Source: Hellea sp964472905 (GTDB taxonomy: Bacteria; Pseudomonadota; Alphaproteobacteria; Caulobacterales; Maricaulaceae). From it: a stretch of 42,030 nucleotides of DNA. Under the pieces are notes generated by a model. The model had not been told where the DNA came from. It made no database searches and saw nothing but the letters and a program-made list of their open reading frames with translations. The stretch is from NCBI GenBank assembly GCA_964472905.1, contig CAYYMI010000020.1:1-42030 (forward strand), in the 5' to 3' direction. Shown here in pieces: positions 24,732 to 34,199 of the stretch. Made by a program: the position numbers and the translations under genes. Numbering within the stretch: position 1 is the stretch's first letter; each line of letters begins with the position of its first letter.

Positions 24732-27700
24732 TTAAGAACAGCCCGTTGTTGTCCCGCAGCTATCGCATTTCTGACAGGTGCCATTGCGGATTAAGGTAAA
24801 ATGCCCACATTCAGGACAAGGGTCTCCCGTATAGCCTTGGAAGCGCGCGGTTTGCGCCGCTGTTGGTGCTGCCGAGACTGAGCCGGATGTACCAGATTTT
24901 TGAATCTCAGTTAAATCTATATCCAGCGTTTCCTCATCTAGCTCTAATGCCAGTGGATCGTCATTATCGGCTTTGGGAACCGAGAAAGGTACGATATTAT
25001 CATCGCCTGAGTTTTCACGGTTAAAGCCTTTGGAATATCCAGGCAGCATGAGCTGTTCATCTTCGGTTTCGCGGTGACGCTCCGCCGCGCCAAGCCCCAA
25101 TTGATCGCCCGCCGCTGTATTGGGGTCAACATGAGCCAAGTCGTCCCAGCCCAGATAGGAAATGCCAAGCTCGCGGAAAATATAATCCAAGATAGAATTG
25201 GCAAATTTAATCCGGTCATTGCCCGTGACATGGCCCGACGGTTCGAAACGCGTAAAGACATAGGCCTCAACAAATTCTTCGAGCGGCACGCCATATTGCA
25301 GGCCTATGGATATCGCGATGGCGAAATTATTCATCAGACTTCTAAAGGCGGCGCCTTCTTTATGCATATCAATGAAAATCTCGCCGAGACTACCATCGGC
25401 AAATTCACCTGTATGCAGATAGACTTTGTGGCCCCCGACAGATGATTTTTGGATATAGCCCGTGCGACGGTCCGGCAGGCGTTCGCGCTCAATCGGTTTT
25501 TCAACCACGCGTTCGATAATTTTTTCGACAATGCGCTCCGCGCCGATAGCGGCCTTGGCCGCGCTCGGTTTATCTATAGCGTCTTCCAGCTCATCAAGGT
25601 CCATATCCGAGAAGACGGCTGAGTTCAGCGGTTGTGAGAGTTTGGAACCGTCGCGATAAAGCGCAATAGCTTTGAGCCCGAGATTATGGGCCTGAAGATA
25701 AATATCTGCGCATTCATCAATGGTCGCGCTGGCGGGCATATTGACGGTTTTTGAAATCGCGCCTGAAATAAAGGGCTGCGCGGCGGCCATCATTAAAATA
25801 TGCGACTGCGCGCTCAGCGCCCGCGTCCCGATACGTCCGCAAGGTGTTGCGCAATCAAAAACAGATAAATGCTCAGCGGATAAATGCGGCGCGCCTTCAA
25901 GCGTCATGGCGCCGGAGCAATGAATATTGGCGGCGTCAATATCTGCCGCCTCAAATCCAAGTAAGGGCAGAAGGTCAGAACCGTGAGTGTTAAGCTGTTC
26001 TTCGGTCAGGCCCAACCCATCTTTACAAAACGCATCGCCAAGGGTCCATCGCGAGAAGACAAAGCGAATATCAAAGGCCTCAGCAAGGGCAGCCTCAACC
26101 AAGCCTAATTCATGGTCTTTAAAGCCGCGCTCTTTCAGGCGGGCGTGATTAACGCCGTCGGAGCCTTTGAGCGTTCCGTGGCCCAAAGCATAGGTGATGA
26201 TGTCTTTGGTTTGCTTTTCGGAATAGCCAAGCGCGCTCAGCGCGCGGGGAACAGAGCGGTTGATGATTTTAAAATGCCCGCCGCCGGCAAGTTTCTTAAA
26301 TTTGACCAAAGCAAAATCAGGCTCAATGCCGGTTGTGTCACAATCCATGAGTAGGCCGATTGTGCCCGTCGGCGCGATGACGCTGAGCTGAGCATTTCTA
26401 AAGCCTGTCTCTGCGCCCATTTTCTGGGCTTTCTTCCAAAGCGCGACTGCGCGCTGACATAAACCGTCAAAGGGACAGTCTGTGCGGTTAAGCGGCATGG
26501 GTTGATAGGACAGCCCTTCATAAGCCACGCGGCCTTCGGCGGCGCGTCTATGGTTTTGAACAACCCGCATCATCGGCTCGGCATTATCTTTATAAAGCGG
26601 GAAGGCGCCCATGGATTTCGCCATTTCGGCGGAGGTCACATAAGCTGTGCCTGTCAGGACGGCGGTTATCGCGCCAGCGGCCGCCCGGCCTTCAGTGCTA
26701 TCATAGCCTATACCGCAGGACATGAGCAGCCCGCCCAAATTGGCGTAGCCCAAGCCTAATGTTCTAAATTCATAAGAGCGCCGCGCAATAGCTTCGGACG
26801 GGAACTGCGCCATCAAGACAGAAATTTCCAGCACGATTGTCCACAAGCGCGACGCATGCTCAAAAGCTTTCAGATCAAATTGATTATCATCAGTTCTAAA
26901 TTTAATCAGGTTGAGCGAGGCAAGGTTACAGGCTGTATCGTCGAGGAACATATATTCCGAACAGGGATTGGACGCCGTTATCGGGCCTGATTCTGAACAC
27001 GTATTCCACGCATTAATCGTGTCGTGATATTGCACGCCGGGGTCAGCCGATGACCACGCCGATTTTGCTATTTTATGCCATAGCTCACGCGCGCGAATAT
27101 TCTTCGCGACAGCGCCGTCTGTTCGCCGAATAAGATCCCATGTCTCGTCATTTTTAACAGCCTGCAAAAAGACATCTGTGATGCGGACGGTATTATTCGC
27201 ATTTTGACCAGAGACAGTTCTATAGGCTTCGCTATCCCAATCAGCATCCAGTTCAGGGACGTCGATGGTATCAATGCCTTGGCGCGCGAGGTGCAAGGTA
27301 CGCTGTATGGCGCCGTCAGGCACGCCGTCACGGCGGGCGGCTTTGATCTCGCGTTTAAGGGCGGCGTTCTCAGAGACGTCGAAACATTCTTCTTCGGTGC
27401 CTGAACAATTGATGCAGGCTTTGATAATCGCATTAAGACGCCGCTTTAAAATTTTTGAGCCTGCGACAAGCGCGGCGACTTTCATCTCTTCAGTCGTCTT
27501 CCAGTCAATGAAGGCCTCAATATCCGGATGGTCAATATCGACAATCACCATTTTAGCCGCGCGGCGTGTGGTGCCGCCAGATTTAATGGCGCCCGCAGAG
27601 GTATCGCCGACTTTCAGGAAACTCATCAATCCAGAAGAAGCCCCGCCGCCAGAGAGAGGTTCACCCGCCCCGCGTAGCCCCGAGAAATTGGATCCCGTGC

Positions 27701-28388
27701 CTGACCCATATTTAAACAATCGCGCCTCGCGGGTCCATAAATCCATAATCCCGCCTTGGCCGACGAGATCATCTTTGGCGGATTGTATGAAACAGGCATG
27801 AGGCTGAGGGTGCTCATAGGCGCTCTCGGATTTTTTAACTTCGCCCGTTTGGTAATCGACATAGCTATGGCCTTGGGCAGGCCCGTCAATGCCGTAGGCC
27901 CAATTCAGTCCCGTATTAAACCATTGCGGGGAATTTGGCGCGGCCATTTGAGAGGCCAGCATAAACCGTAATTCGTCGTAAAAATTGCGCGCGTCGCTCT
28001 CGGCGTTGAAATAACCACCCTTCCAGCCCCAATAGGTCCAACAGCCCGCGAGCCGGTCGAAAACCTGACGCGCATCTTTTTCGCCGCTTAGCTTAAACAG
28101 CTTTTTGCCGCGTTTGGGCTTGGTGTCATCGGCGATGTGACGGCGTAGCCAGTCAGGAAGAGTGTCTTCATCGACGGCTTTTAAATGAGAGGGGACGCCC
28201 GCGCGGCGAAAATATTTTTGCGCGAGAATATCACAGGCGACTTGTGACCAGTTTTCAGGGGCTTCAAATTCAACGGCTTCGGTGATGGCTTCACCCGAAA
28301 TATCACGCACCTCGCTTCGCACCTTGGCGAAGGGGATGTCGGCATAAGGGCTTTGCCCTGCCGTGGTGAAATGACGTTTAATCTGCAT
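24732..28388 (-). CDS. nrdJ: Adenosylcobalamin-dependent (class II) ribonucleotide reductase
   Basis: This 1218-residue protein is the long alphaproteobacterial NrdJ. Seen: the substrate-binding GTGSNFSGLRG region, the NPCSEYMF motif with the conserved Cys, SVIAPTGTIG, and the TSCPD-like domain near the C-terminus (VYLHTGEFADGSLGEIFIDMHKEG). The last residues hold two CxxC pairs (CPECG, CQKCDSCG) and end GCS, the redox or zinc tail. Class II enzymes reduce ribonucleotides with B12 with or without oxygen. No inserted intein is apparent at the motifs seen. The 47-base upstream gap is too short for a cobalamin riboswitch, so control probably comes from the greA/ELM1 promoter or a short local one. 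Confidence 0.95.
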   Translation of the reverse strand: MQIKRHFTTAGQSPYADIPFAKVRSEVRDISGEAITEAVEFEAPENWSQVACDILAQKYFRRAGVPSHLKAVDEDTLPDWLRRHIADDTKPKRGKKLFKLSGEKDARQVFDRLAGCWTYWGWKGGYFNAESDARNFYDELRFMLASQMAAPNSPQWFNTGLNWAYGIDGPAQGHSYVDYQTGEVKKSESAYEHPQPHACFIQSAKDDLVGQGGIMDLWTREARLFKYGSGTGSNFSGLRGAGEPLSGGGASSGLMSFLKVGDTSAGAIKSGGTTRRAAKMVIVDIDHPDIEAFIDWKTTEEMKVAALVAGSKILKRRLNAIIKACINCSGTEEECFDVSENAALKREIKAARRDGVPDGAIQRTLHLARQGIDTIDVPELDADWDSEAYRTVSGQNANNTVRITDVFLQAVKNDETWDLIRRTDGAVAKNIRARELWHKIAKSAWSSADPGVQYHDTINAWNTCSESGPITASNPCSEYMFLDDTACNLASLNLIKFRTDDNQFDLKAFEHASRLWTIVLEISVLMAQFPSEAIARRSYEFRTLGLGYANLGGLLMSCGIGYDSTEGRAAAGAITAVLTGTAYVTSAEMAKSMGAFPLYKDNAEPMMRVVQNHRRAAEGRVAYEGLSYQPMPLNRTDCPFDGLCQRAVALWKKAQKMGAETGFRNAQLSVIAPTGTIGLLMDCDTTGIEPDFALVKFKKLAGGGHFKIINRSVPRALSALGYSEKQTKDIITYALGHGTLKGSDGVNHARLKERGFKDHELGLVEAALAEAFDIRFVFSRWTLGDAFCKDGLGLTEEQLNTHGSDLLPLLGFEAADIDAANIHCSGAMTLEGAPHLSAEHLSVFDCATPCGRIGTRALSAQSHILMMAAAQPFISGAISKTVNMPASATIDECADIYLQAHNLGLKAIALYRDGSKLSQPLNSAVFSDMDLDELEDAIDKPSAAKAAIGAERIVEKIIERVVEKPIERERLPDRRTGYIQKSSVGGHKVYLHTGEFADGSLGEIFIDMHKEGAAFRSLMNNFAIAISIGLQYGVPLEEFVEAYVFTRFEPSGHVTGNDRIKFANSILDYIFRELGISYLGWDDLAHVDPNTAAGDQLGLGAAERHRETEDEQLMLPGYSKGFNRENSGDDNIVPFSVPKADNDDPLALELDEETLDIDLTEIQKSGTSGSVSAAPTAAQTARFQGYTGDPCPECGHFTLIRNGTCQKCDSCGTTTGCS

Positions 28389-28435
28389 AATCGCGAATCT
28401 CTATCACAAGATAAACCGATTCTCAATTCATTAGC

Positions 28436-29416
28436 TCAATTCATAACGGCATTCCGGGCGTCGTAATGCACCCAGAGTTTTTCGGCGATGCGGGCGGTTT
28501 CAGCGAGTGGTTCGTACTCATGAGGGATAAGCTCGCCTGTAAAAGGGTCAATGTTGCAGCGCTCATGCAGGCGGTCATAAAGGGTTTGAAACTTCCTGGC
28601 TTGGCCTTGCATCGGGAGCCGAAAGACGGTTTTGCCAGTGCTGGCCGCTTCGGTCAGCATATTGGTGCTGTCTTCGGTGACGAATATAAAGTCTGCCCCG
28701 CCAAGAAAAGCAATATAAGGATTGCGCTCTGATCCATCATAGAGCCAGATGTTCTTATGATCTTGGGCGAGGGCTTCCCACTCTTTTTGCGCAAACTCCG
28801 GCGTGCGCCGCGACGTTGAGATTAAAAGGCTTAGGTTTTTTGCGAGCAAGGCTTTCGCCGTTGTCATATGCTCTGAGTGTATTTCAGGCGTTAATTTATG
28901 GGTTTTCGAATCCCCGCCAATCAACAAAGCCGCGCGCGGCATGGGTAAGATATCGAGCTGGTCTGAGAATTTAATTGTGCGCCCAGCAATCTCTGCTTTG
29001 ATAATGCGGTTCGGAGAACCGATCATGGTTTCAACATTTGGCCCCGTTAAATTATCATGCTCAGGCGCTATCACGAGGTCAAAGCGAGAGGGGTCAATCC
29101 GCGGGTCTTGAATGTAAGCGGTAAAACAATCTGGCGCCGATTTTTTGAGCGCCAAAAGAGGCGCAATGGCTTGGCGTCCGCAGCCTATGGCCAAATCTGG
29201 CGGCGACCCAGACAGGCCGTAATCAGACGGCTTAGACTTAAGGGCAAATTGAAGGGTTGGGCTAGCCGCCTTGAAAGCCGTTCCATTATCAATTGTAACA
29301 GGGGTGATGTCGGCGGGCCGTAATCGCGCGAGCGCTTCGGCTAGTCCTAAGGCTTGATTTTCAATACCGCGCCGCCCGTCTGATATGACTAAGCAGCTAA
29401 GCGGCTCAGATGTCAT
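28436..29416 (-). CDS. ELM1/GtrOC1 family protein (mitochondrial-fission ELM1-like)
   Basis: This 326-residue protein belongs to the DUF1022/ELM1 family: N-terminal VISDGRRGIENQALGLAEAL, GCGRQAIAPLLAL, the central VIAPEHDNLTGPNVETMIG, LIGGDSKTHKL, and a glycosyltransferase-B-like C-terminal half with FVTEDSTNMLTEAASTGKTVF. In plants the relative affects mitochondrial division; in bacteria the fold suggests a glycosyltransferase acting on an envelope sugar, but the substrate is unknown. It overlaps the greA stop by one base (TAATG) and is probably cotranscribed. Confidence 0.88.
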   Translation of the reverse strand: MTSEPLSCLVISDGRRGIENQALGLAEALARLRPADITPVTIDNGTAFKAASPTLQFALKSKPSDYGLSGSPPDLAIGCGRQAIAPLLALKKSAPDCFTAYIQDPRIDPSRFDLVIAPEHDNLTGPNVETMIGSPNRIIKAEIAGRTIKFSDQLDILPMPRAALLIGGDSKTHKLTPEIHSEHMTTAKALLAKNLSLLISTSRRTPEFAQKEWEALAQDHKNIWLYDGSERNPYIAFLGGADFIFVTEDSTNMLTEAASTGKTVFRLPMQGQARKFQTLYDRLHERCNIDPFTGELIPHEYEPLAETARIAEKLWVHYDARNAVMN

Positions 29417-29889
29417 TATTTAAAGGTGACTTCCAAAATTTCATACCCTTTGGAACCGCCCGGCGCGATAACTTCAAAGGCATCGCCGACTTCTTTTGAA
29501 ATCATAGCCCGCGCAATCGGAGAGGTGATGGAGATTTTTCCGTCTTTAACGCTGGCTTCGTCTTCGCCGACAATTTGGTAGGTGCTTTCTTCGTCTGTAT
29601 CTTCATTGACGATTTTGACGATAGCGCCAAATTTAACTGTCTCGCCCGACATTTTGGACGTGTCGATGACTTGCGCCAAAGAAAGTTTAGATTCAAGTTC
29701 CTGAATCCGGCCTTCAATAAACCCCTGTTTTTCTTTAGCGGCATGATACTCAGCATTCTCAGAAAGGTCGCCATGCTCACGGGCGACCGAGATCGCATTG
29801 ATAATCTCAGGGCGTTCAACCGATTTAAGATGCTTTAATTCGGTTTCCAAAGCGGCGTGTCCGCCAACTGTCATCGGGTATTTTTGCAT
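29416..29889 (-). CDS. greA: Transcription elongation factor GreA
   Basis: GreA rescues backtracked RNA polymerase by stimulating transcript cleavage. This 157-residue protein has the start MQKYPMTVGGHAALETEL, the acidic coiled-coil tip REHGDLSENAEYHAAKE (the Asp and Glu that act in the polymerase channel), and the FKBP-like C-terminal domain ending GSKGYEILEVTF. Length is normal. It leads an apparent greA-ELM1-like unit and is divergent from urcA across a 344-base gap. Confidence 0.96.
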   Translation of the reverse strand: MQKYPMTVGGHAALETELKHLKSVERPEIINAISVAREHGDLSENAEYHAAKEKQGFIEGRIQELESKLSLAQVIDTSKMSGETVKFGAIVKIVNEDTDEESTYQIVGEDEASVKDGKISITSPIARAMISKEVGDAFEVIAPGGSKGYEILEVTFK

Positions 29890-30051
29890 TGTCTCATCCA
29901 GAAATTCTTAAGCCGCGCAGACATAAGGACTTTTACCACGGAATCAAGGGAAAAGGTCTTACTCTATGTCGGCTATTCTTCTCCAAAGAGCGTAAATATT
30001 TTACAAAGACGAAACCTTCTTTTTGCGACATTCCAAAACATTACAAGTAAT

Positions 30052-30068
30052 TTATCGTTTTTCGATAA
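30052..30068. promoter_or_regulatory. Spaced TTATCG/CGATAA dyad
   Basis: Half-sites TTATCG (30052-30057) and CGATAA (30063-30068) are separated by five T. They are the same half-sites that overlap in the TTATCGATAA palindrome 30 bases downstream, so the two may be neighbouring sites for one regulator. Confidence 0.45.
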
Positions 30069-30097
30069 TAAAAACTGGACGTCAAGAAATTTGTGTG

Positions 30098-30116
30098 TTA
30101 TCGATAAACAATAAGG
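30098..30116. promoter_or_regulatory. 19-bp repeat with TTATCGATAA palindrome, copy 2
   Basis: This is identical over 19 bases to 21551-21569 and in the same orientation relative to the downstream plus-strand gene. Here it is followed by AG, making AAGGAG, but no ATG follows within range, so the match is not simply a shared ribosome-binding site. Confidence 0.6.
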
Positions 30117-30233
30117 AGATATCCCCTTCGAACTGGTGATCTCTTTATTCCGTCATCGGCGGAGTGCCATTTTGTCGATGACGGGTTCACTTATGCATTT
30201 GATTTCCAAATGCTCAACAAAGGAGACCCTAAG

Positions 30234-30554
30234 ATGAGACATCTTATTAAAACGACGACAATAGCTTTAATGGCTGGCGGCGCTTTCGCCCTCTCAACAC
30301 CCGCATTGGCGAATCCTGCTGCCGATATCGTCACAACAACAATAGATAAGCGTGACCTGGCAACAGAATATGGTGTGGAACGTGTTTACAAGGCATTGGC
30401 GTACAAAGCTGAAACATCTTGCATAACACCAGGGAAAGTTCCGCTCAGCATTAAAAAATTTGAAGAAGACTGCACACGTCAATTATTGGAAGACTTCATC
30501 TTTGATGTCGATAATGGAAATCTAACCCGTTATCACGTCAACAAAACGAGCTGA
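30234..30554 (+). CDS. UrcA family exported protein
   Basis: This 106-residue protein has a Sec signal peptide (MRHLIKTTTIALMAGG..., cleavage probably after TPALA). It is followed by the UrcA-family pattern: DIVTTTIDKRDLATEYGVERVYKALAYKAETSC and a second Cys in EEDCTRQLLEDF, a pair likely to form a disulfide. UrcA proteins are small periplasmic proteins of unknown role, common in Caulobacterales and Sphingomonadales. ATG 30234 has AAGGAG 8 bases upstream; the ATG at 30210 would misplace the signal peptide. The leader is structured and carries the shared 19-bp repeat. A terminator follows. Confidence 0.82.
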   Translation: MRHLIKTTTIALMAGGAFALSTPALANPAADIVTTTIDKRDLATEYGVERVYKALAYKAETSCITPGKVPLSIKKFEEDCTRQLLEDFIFDVDNGNLTRYHVNKTS

Positions 30555-30580
30555 TAAGCGGCATATATCTAATATTTTGG

Positions 30581-30605
30581 GCCTTCCATTATGGGAGGCT
30601 TTTTT
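30581..30605 (+). terminator. Intrinsic terminator after urcA
   Basis: GCCTTCC pairs with GGGAGGC (7 bp, one G-U) across loop ATTAT, followed by six T (30600-30605). It lies 26 bases after the urcA stop. Confidence 0.88.
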
Positions 30606-30626
30606 AATGGATAAAGAGAGCTGGAA

Positions 30627-30658
30627 TGAAAAACGGCAGGGGTGCCACCCTGCCGTTT
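30627..30658 (-). terminator. Intrinsic terminator after carB
   Basis: AAACGGCAGGG (30631-30641) and CCCTGCCGTTT (30648-30658) form a perfect 11-bp stem with a 6-base loop. On the minus strand the stem is followed by TTTTTCATT; on the plus strand by AAAAA. It therefore terminates carB transcription, about 100 bases beyond the carB stop. Confidence 0.8.
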
Positions 30659-30756
30659 AAAAATGTCCGATTCCCATTTTCCGAAAGGAGACGATAAATA
30701 AGTTTGGACGTCTTAATCTGCAAAAATCATCCATCAGAGTCAAGAGATGAATCTTG

Positions 30757-33700
30757 CTAAGCCATTGCTATCGCTTGCAAACTTTCGACTTGATAATCGT
30801 CTTTGGAGAGCTCCTTTAAAGCCTGTACACAGGCGCGCGCTGCGGCGGCTGTGGTGAAATAAGGTATCTTTTGAGTTAGCGCTGTGCGTCTTAAAGAGAA
30901 GCTATCATTGAGGGATTGTTTCCCACTTGTTGTATTAAAGACAAGCTGCACATCGCCATTTTTCATCGCGTCCACAATATGCGGACGGCCTTCATGAACC
31001 TTTTTGACATAATCAACGGTTATGCCTTGTTCCCGAAGGTAACGGGTAGTTCCGCCCGTCGCCATGATTTTAAAGCCCAGCGCAATTAAATCTTTGGCCA
31101 GTTCCGCCATCAGAGGCTTGTGCTGCTCCCGAACAGAAATGAAAACTGTTCCTGAAGACGGTAAGTTGACCCCGCCTCCCAGCTGACTTTTGGCAAAGGC
31201 CATGCCGAAGCTTTCAGCCAATCCCATGACTTCCCCTGTTGAGCGCATTTCAGGCCCAAGAACAGTATCCACGCCTGGGAAACGCGCAAAAGGAAAGACG
31301 GCTTCTTTAACGGCAATATGTTTTTGCGGTTTAAGCGATAGATCAAATTCGGAGAGTTTCATCCCCGCCATGACTTTAGCCGCGATATTGGCAATGGGTT
31401 GCCCGATGGCTTTGGCGACAAAGGGCACAGTTCGAGAGGCGCGGGGGTTAACTTCAATGAGGTAGACAACATCATCTTTAACCGCGAATTGCGTATTCAT
31501 CAGGCCTATAACCCCTAGCTCTAGGGCAAGGACCTCAGCTTGACGGCCCAGTTCAGCCACGATTTTATCAGATAATGTATAAGGGGGGAGCGAGCAGGCG
31601 GAATCGCCTGAATGAACACCAGCTTCCTCAATATGTTCCATGATGCCAGCGACATAAACCGCTTCGCCATCACAAATAACGTCAACATCGACTTCAATGG
31701 CATCGCGCAGGTACTGATCAATCAAGAGCGGGGATTTACCCGAGACTTTGACCGCTTCAGAGATATAACGGTTTAGCTCGGCGTCATTATCAACAATTTC
31801 CATCCCGCGCCCGCCCAGAACATTAGAGGGCCGTAGCACAAGAGGATAACCAACGACTTTGGCCGCAGCGGCGGCTTCTTTGGCATTACGAGCAATGGCG
31901 TTATTGGGCTGTTTTAGATCAAGTTTTTCGACGAGAGCTTTAAAGCGCTCGCGATCTTCCGCGCGGTCCAGCGCGTCGCGCATGGTGCCTAAAAGCGGAA
32001 TGCCATTACCTTCCAAGGCTTCAGCCAGTTTAAGCGGGGTTTGGCCGCCAAATTGAACAATCACGCCTTTCAGCGTTCCGGCCTGTTGTTCCGTCATAAT
32101 AAGCTCAAGAACATCTTCTTCTGTTAAAGGTTCAAAATAAAGACGGTCTGAGGTGTCGTAATCTGTTGAGACAGTTTCAGGATTACAATTGACCATGATG
32201 GATTCAATATTCATATCGCCCATGGCATAGGCCGCGTGGCAACAGCAATAATCAAATTCGATGCCTTGCCCGATACGGTTTGGCCCGCCACCAAGAATAA
32301 TAACTTTATCGCGGTCTGAGACGCGGGCTTCATCATCAACTTTTCCGCCAAAGCTTGGGACTTCATAGGTTGAATACATATAAGGGGTTTTGGCTTGAAA
32401 CTCAGCCGCGCAAGTATCTACGCGCTTATAGACGGGTCTGACGCCTTGCTTGCGGCGTGCCTTACGCACGTCGCGCTCTGTCTTTCCCGTCAACTCTGCA
32501 ATACGGGCATCGGCAAAGCCTTCGGATTTTATCGCGCGCCACTGCGCTTCCGTTTTAGGAAGGCCATTTGATTTGAGCCACTCTTCGGCTTTCACAAGGT
32601 CTTGGATTTGACGGAGGAACCACGGATCGATTTGCGTATATTGGAATATCTTTTCCACGGTAAAGCCTTGGCGGAAGGCTTGGGCGATGACCAAAAGACG
32701 ATCAGGGGCTAAAATAGAGAGCCGAGCTTTCATGGCGTTTTTCAGCTCATCGGCTGACATCTCGCCAGAGGGGTCCAGAATGATCTCGTTAAGGCCTGTC
32801 AGGTCTGTTTCAAGAGAGCGTAGCGCTTTTTGCAGGCTTTCTGAAAATGTCCGGCCAATGGCCATGGCTTCCCCGACAGAGCGCATGGCTGTTGTCAGAA
32901 CGGGCTCTGCGCCCGGGAATTTTTCAAAGGCAAAACGGGGTATTTTGGTCACGACATAATCAATGGTCGGTTCAAAGGCGGCAGGCGTTGCGCCTGTGAT
33001 GTCATTATCCAGCTCATCCAGCGTGTAACCCACGGCTAACTTAGCCGCGATTTTGGCAATCGGGAAACCTGTAGCTTTAGACGCAAGAGCGGATGATCTG
33101 GAAACGCGTGGGTTCATCTCAATGACAACCATGCGGCCATCTTTGGGGTTCAGGCCAAATTGCACATTAGAGCCGCCTGTTTCCACGCCAATCTCGCGCA
33201 GCACCGCAATCGAGGCATCGCGCATGCGTTGATATTCTTTATCGGTCAGGGTGAGGGCAGGCGCGACGGTGATAGAATCGCCCGTATGTACGCCCATCGG
33301 ATCAATGTTCTCAATCGTGCAGATGATGATACAGTTATCGGCCTTATCGCGAACAACTTCCATCTCATATTCTTTCCAGCCCAAAAGGCTTTCATCGACA
33401 AGCACTTCATTTGTTGGTGAGGCTGACAGGCCAGAGCGGACAATCTCTTCAAACTCTTCTTGGTTATAGGCGACTCCTCCGCCCGTGCCGCCCATCGTAA
33501 AAGCTGGGCGGATAATCGCAGGTAGGCCTGTTTCAGGAAGCTTTTTGACGGCTTCGGCCACACCTTCAGCTATATTAGCTTCACCATTTGCATCAAGCGG
33601 AGCTGTGATAATGGTCGCGCGGGGGTTCTCTAGTCCGATTTTAGTCATGGCCTTGGCGAAACGCTCTCGGCTTTCAGCTTTGTCAATTACGTCTGCTTTC

Positions 33701-34053
33701 GCCCCGATCATTTCCACGCCGTATTTTTCTAGCACGCCCATTTGCTCAAGGGCGAGGGCGGTATTCAGTGCCGTTTGTCCGCCCATGGTTGGCAGGAGCG
33801 CATCAGGTTTTTCGATGGCGATGATTTTCTCGACGATTTCTGGCGTAATCGGTTCGACATAAGTCGCGTCCGCCATGCCGGGGTCAGTCATAATTGTGGC
33901 GGGATTAGAATTAACGAGAATGACCTTATAGCCCTCATCTTTGAGCGCTTTACAGGCCTGAACACCCGAATAATCAAATTCACAGGCTTGCCCAATAACA
34001 ATCGGTCCAGCCCCGATAATAAGGATAGATTGGATATCAGTTCTTTTTGGCAT
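30757..34053 (-). CDS. carB: Carbamoyl-phosphate synthase large subunit
   Basis: CarB joins ammonia from CarA, bicarbonate and two ATP into carbamoyl phosphate for arginine and pyrimidines. This 1098-residue protein has two ATP-grasp halves (SILIIGAGPIVIGQACEFDYSG and VIILGGGPNRIGQGIEFDYCC), and the substrate-binding segments PAFTMGGTGGG and RPSNVLGGRGM. An MGS-like allosteric domain at the end (FISVREQHKPLMAELAKDLIALGFKIMATGGT) would sense UMP/ornithine-type effectors. MPKRTDIQSI is the conserved start, so ATG 34053 is preferred to 34143. carA lies 2.7 kb away behind three other genes on the same side. Confidence 0.97.
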   Translation of the reverse strand: MPKRTDIQSILIIGAGPIVIGQACEFDYSGVQACKALKDEGYKVILVNSNPATIMTDPGMADATYVEPITPEIVEKIIAIEKPDALLPTMGGQTALNTALALEQMGVLEKYGVEMIGAKADVIDKAESRERFAKAMTKIGLENPRATIITAPLDANGEANIAEGVAEAVKKLPETGLPAIIRPAFTMGGTGGGVAYNQEEFEEIVRSGLSASPTNEVLVDESLLGWKEYEMEVVRDKADNCIIICTIENIDPMGVHTGDSITVAPALTLTDKEYQRMRDASIAVLREIGVETGGSNVQFGLNPKDGRMVVIEMNPRVSRSSALASKATGFPIAKIAAKLAVGYTLDELDNDITGATPAAFEPTIDYVVTKIPRFAFEKFPGAEPVLTTAMRSVGEAMAIGRTFSESLQKALRSLETDLTGLNEIILDPSGEMSADELKNAMKARLSILAPDRLLVIAQAFRQGFTVEKIFQYTQIDPWFLRQIQDLVKAEEWLKSNGLPKTEAQWRAIKSEGFADARIAELTGKTERDVRKARRKQGVRPVYKRVDTCAAEFQAKTPYMYSTYEVPSFGGKVDDEARVSDRDKVIILGGGPNRIGQGIEFDYCCCHAAYAMGDMNIESIMVNCNPETVSTDYDTSDRLYFEPLTEEDVLELIMTEQQAGTLKGVIVQFGGQTPLKLAEALEGNGIPLLGTMRDALDRAEDRERFKALVEKLDLKQPNNAIARNAKEAAAAAKVVGYPLVLRPSNVLGGRGMEIVDNDAELNRYISEAVKVSGKSPLLIDQYLRDAIEVDVDVICDGEAVYVAGIMEHIEEAGVHSGDSACSLPPYTLSDKIVAELGRQAEVLALELGVIGLMNTQFAVKDDVVYLIEVNPRASRTVPFVAKAIGQPIANIAAKVMAGMKLSEFDLSLKPQKHIAVKEAVFPFARFPGVDTVLGPEMRSTGEVMGLAESFGMAFAKSQLGGGVNLPSSGTVFISVREQHKPLMAELAKDLIALGFKIMATGGTTRYLREQGITVDYVKKVHEGRPHIVDAMKNGDVQLVFNTTSGKQSLNDSFSLRRTALTQKIPYFTTAAAARACVQALKELSKDDYQVESLQAIAMA

Positions 34054-34199
34054 GAAGTCGGGCCTTAGCTCGTAATAATTAACTGCGAATCTGGCCGATA
34101 AACCAAATTGCCCCCCTTTAATGAAACGATTGTGTTGATACAAGTATTCAAAGGCGCAAAAATTATGTTATGCTGCAAAAAATGCTAAAAGGGTAACAA

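Larger units (their letters stand above)
29890..30233. promoter_or_regulatory. 344-bp divergent promoter region of greA and urcA
   Basis: This region holds no gene. From left to right it contains TTATCG-TTTTT-CGATAA (30052-30068), the 19-bp repeat copy 2 (30098-30116), a perfect 9-bp hairpin CCGTCATCG/CGATGACGG (30150-30184, 17-base loop), a perfect 7-bp hairpin GCATTTG/CAAATGC (30195-30213), and AAGGAG (30220-30225) before the urcA ATG at 30234. The greA promoter presumably lies in the first 150 bases. No reliable -35/-10 pair could be chosen by eye. Confidence 0.6.

Noticed and set aside
28389..28435. Cobalamin riboswitch upstream of nrdJ
   Set aside because: The gap is only 47 bases, too short for the riboswitch, and no B12-box-like element is present.
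30627..30658. Second terminator for urcA
   Set aside because: The T tract is on the minus-strand side of the stem, so it serves carB.
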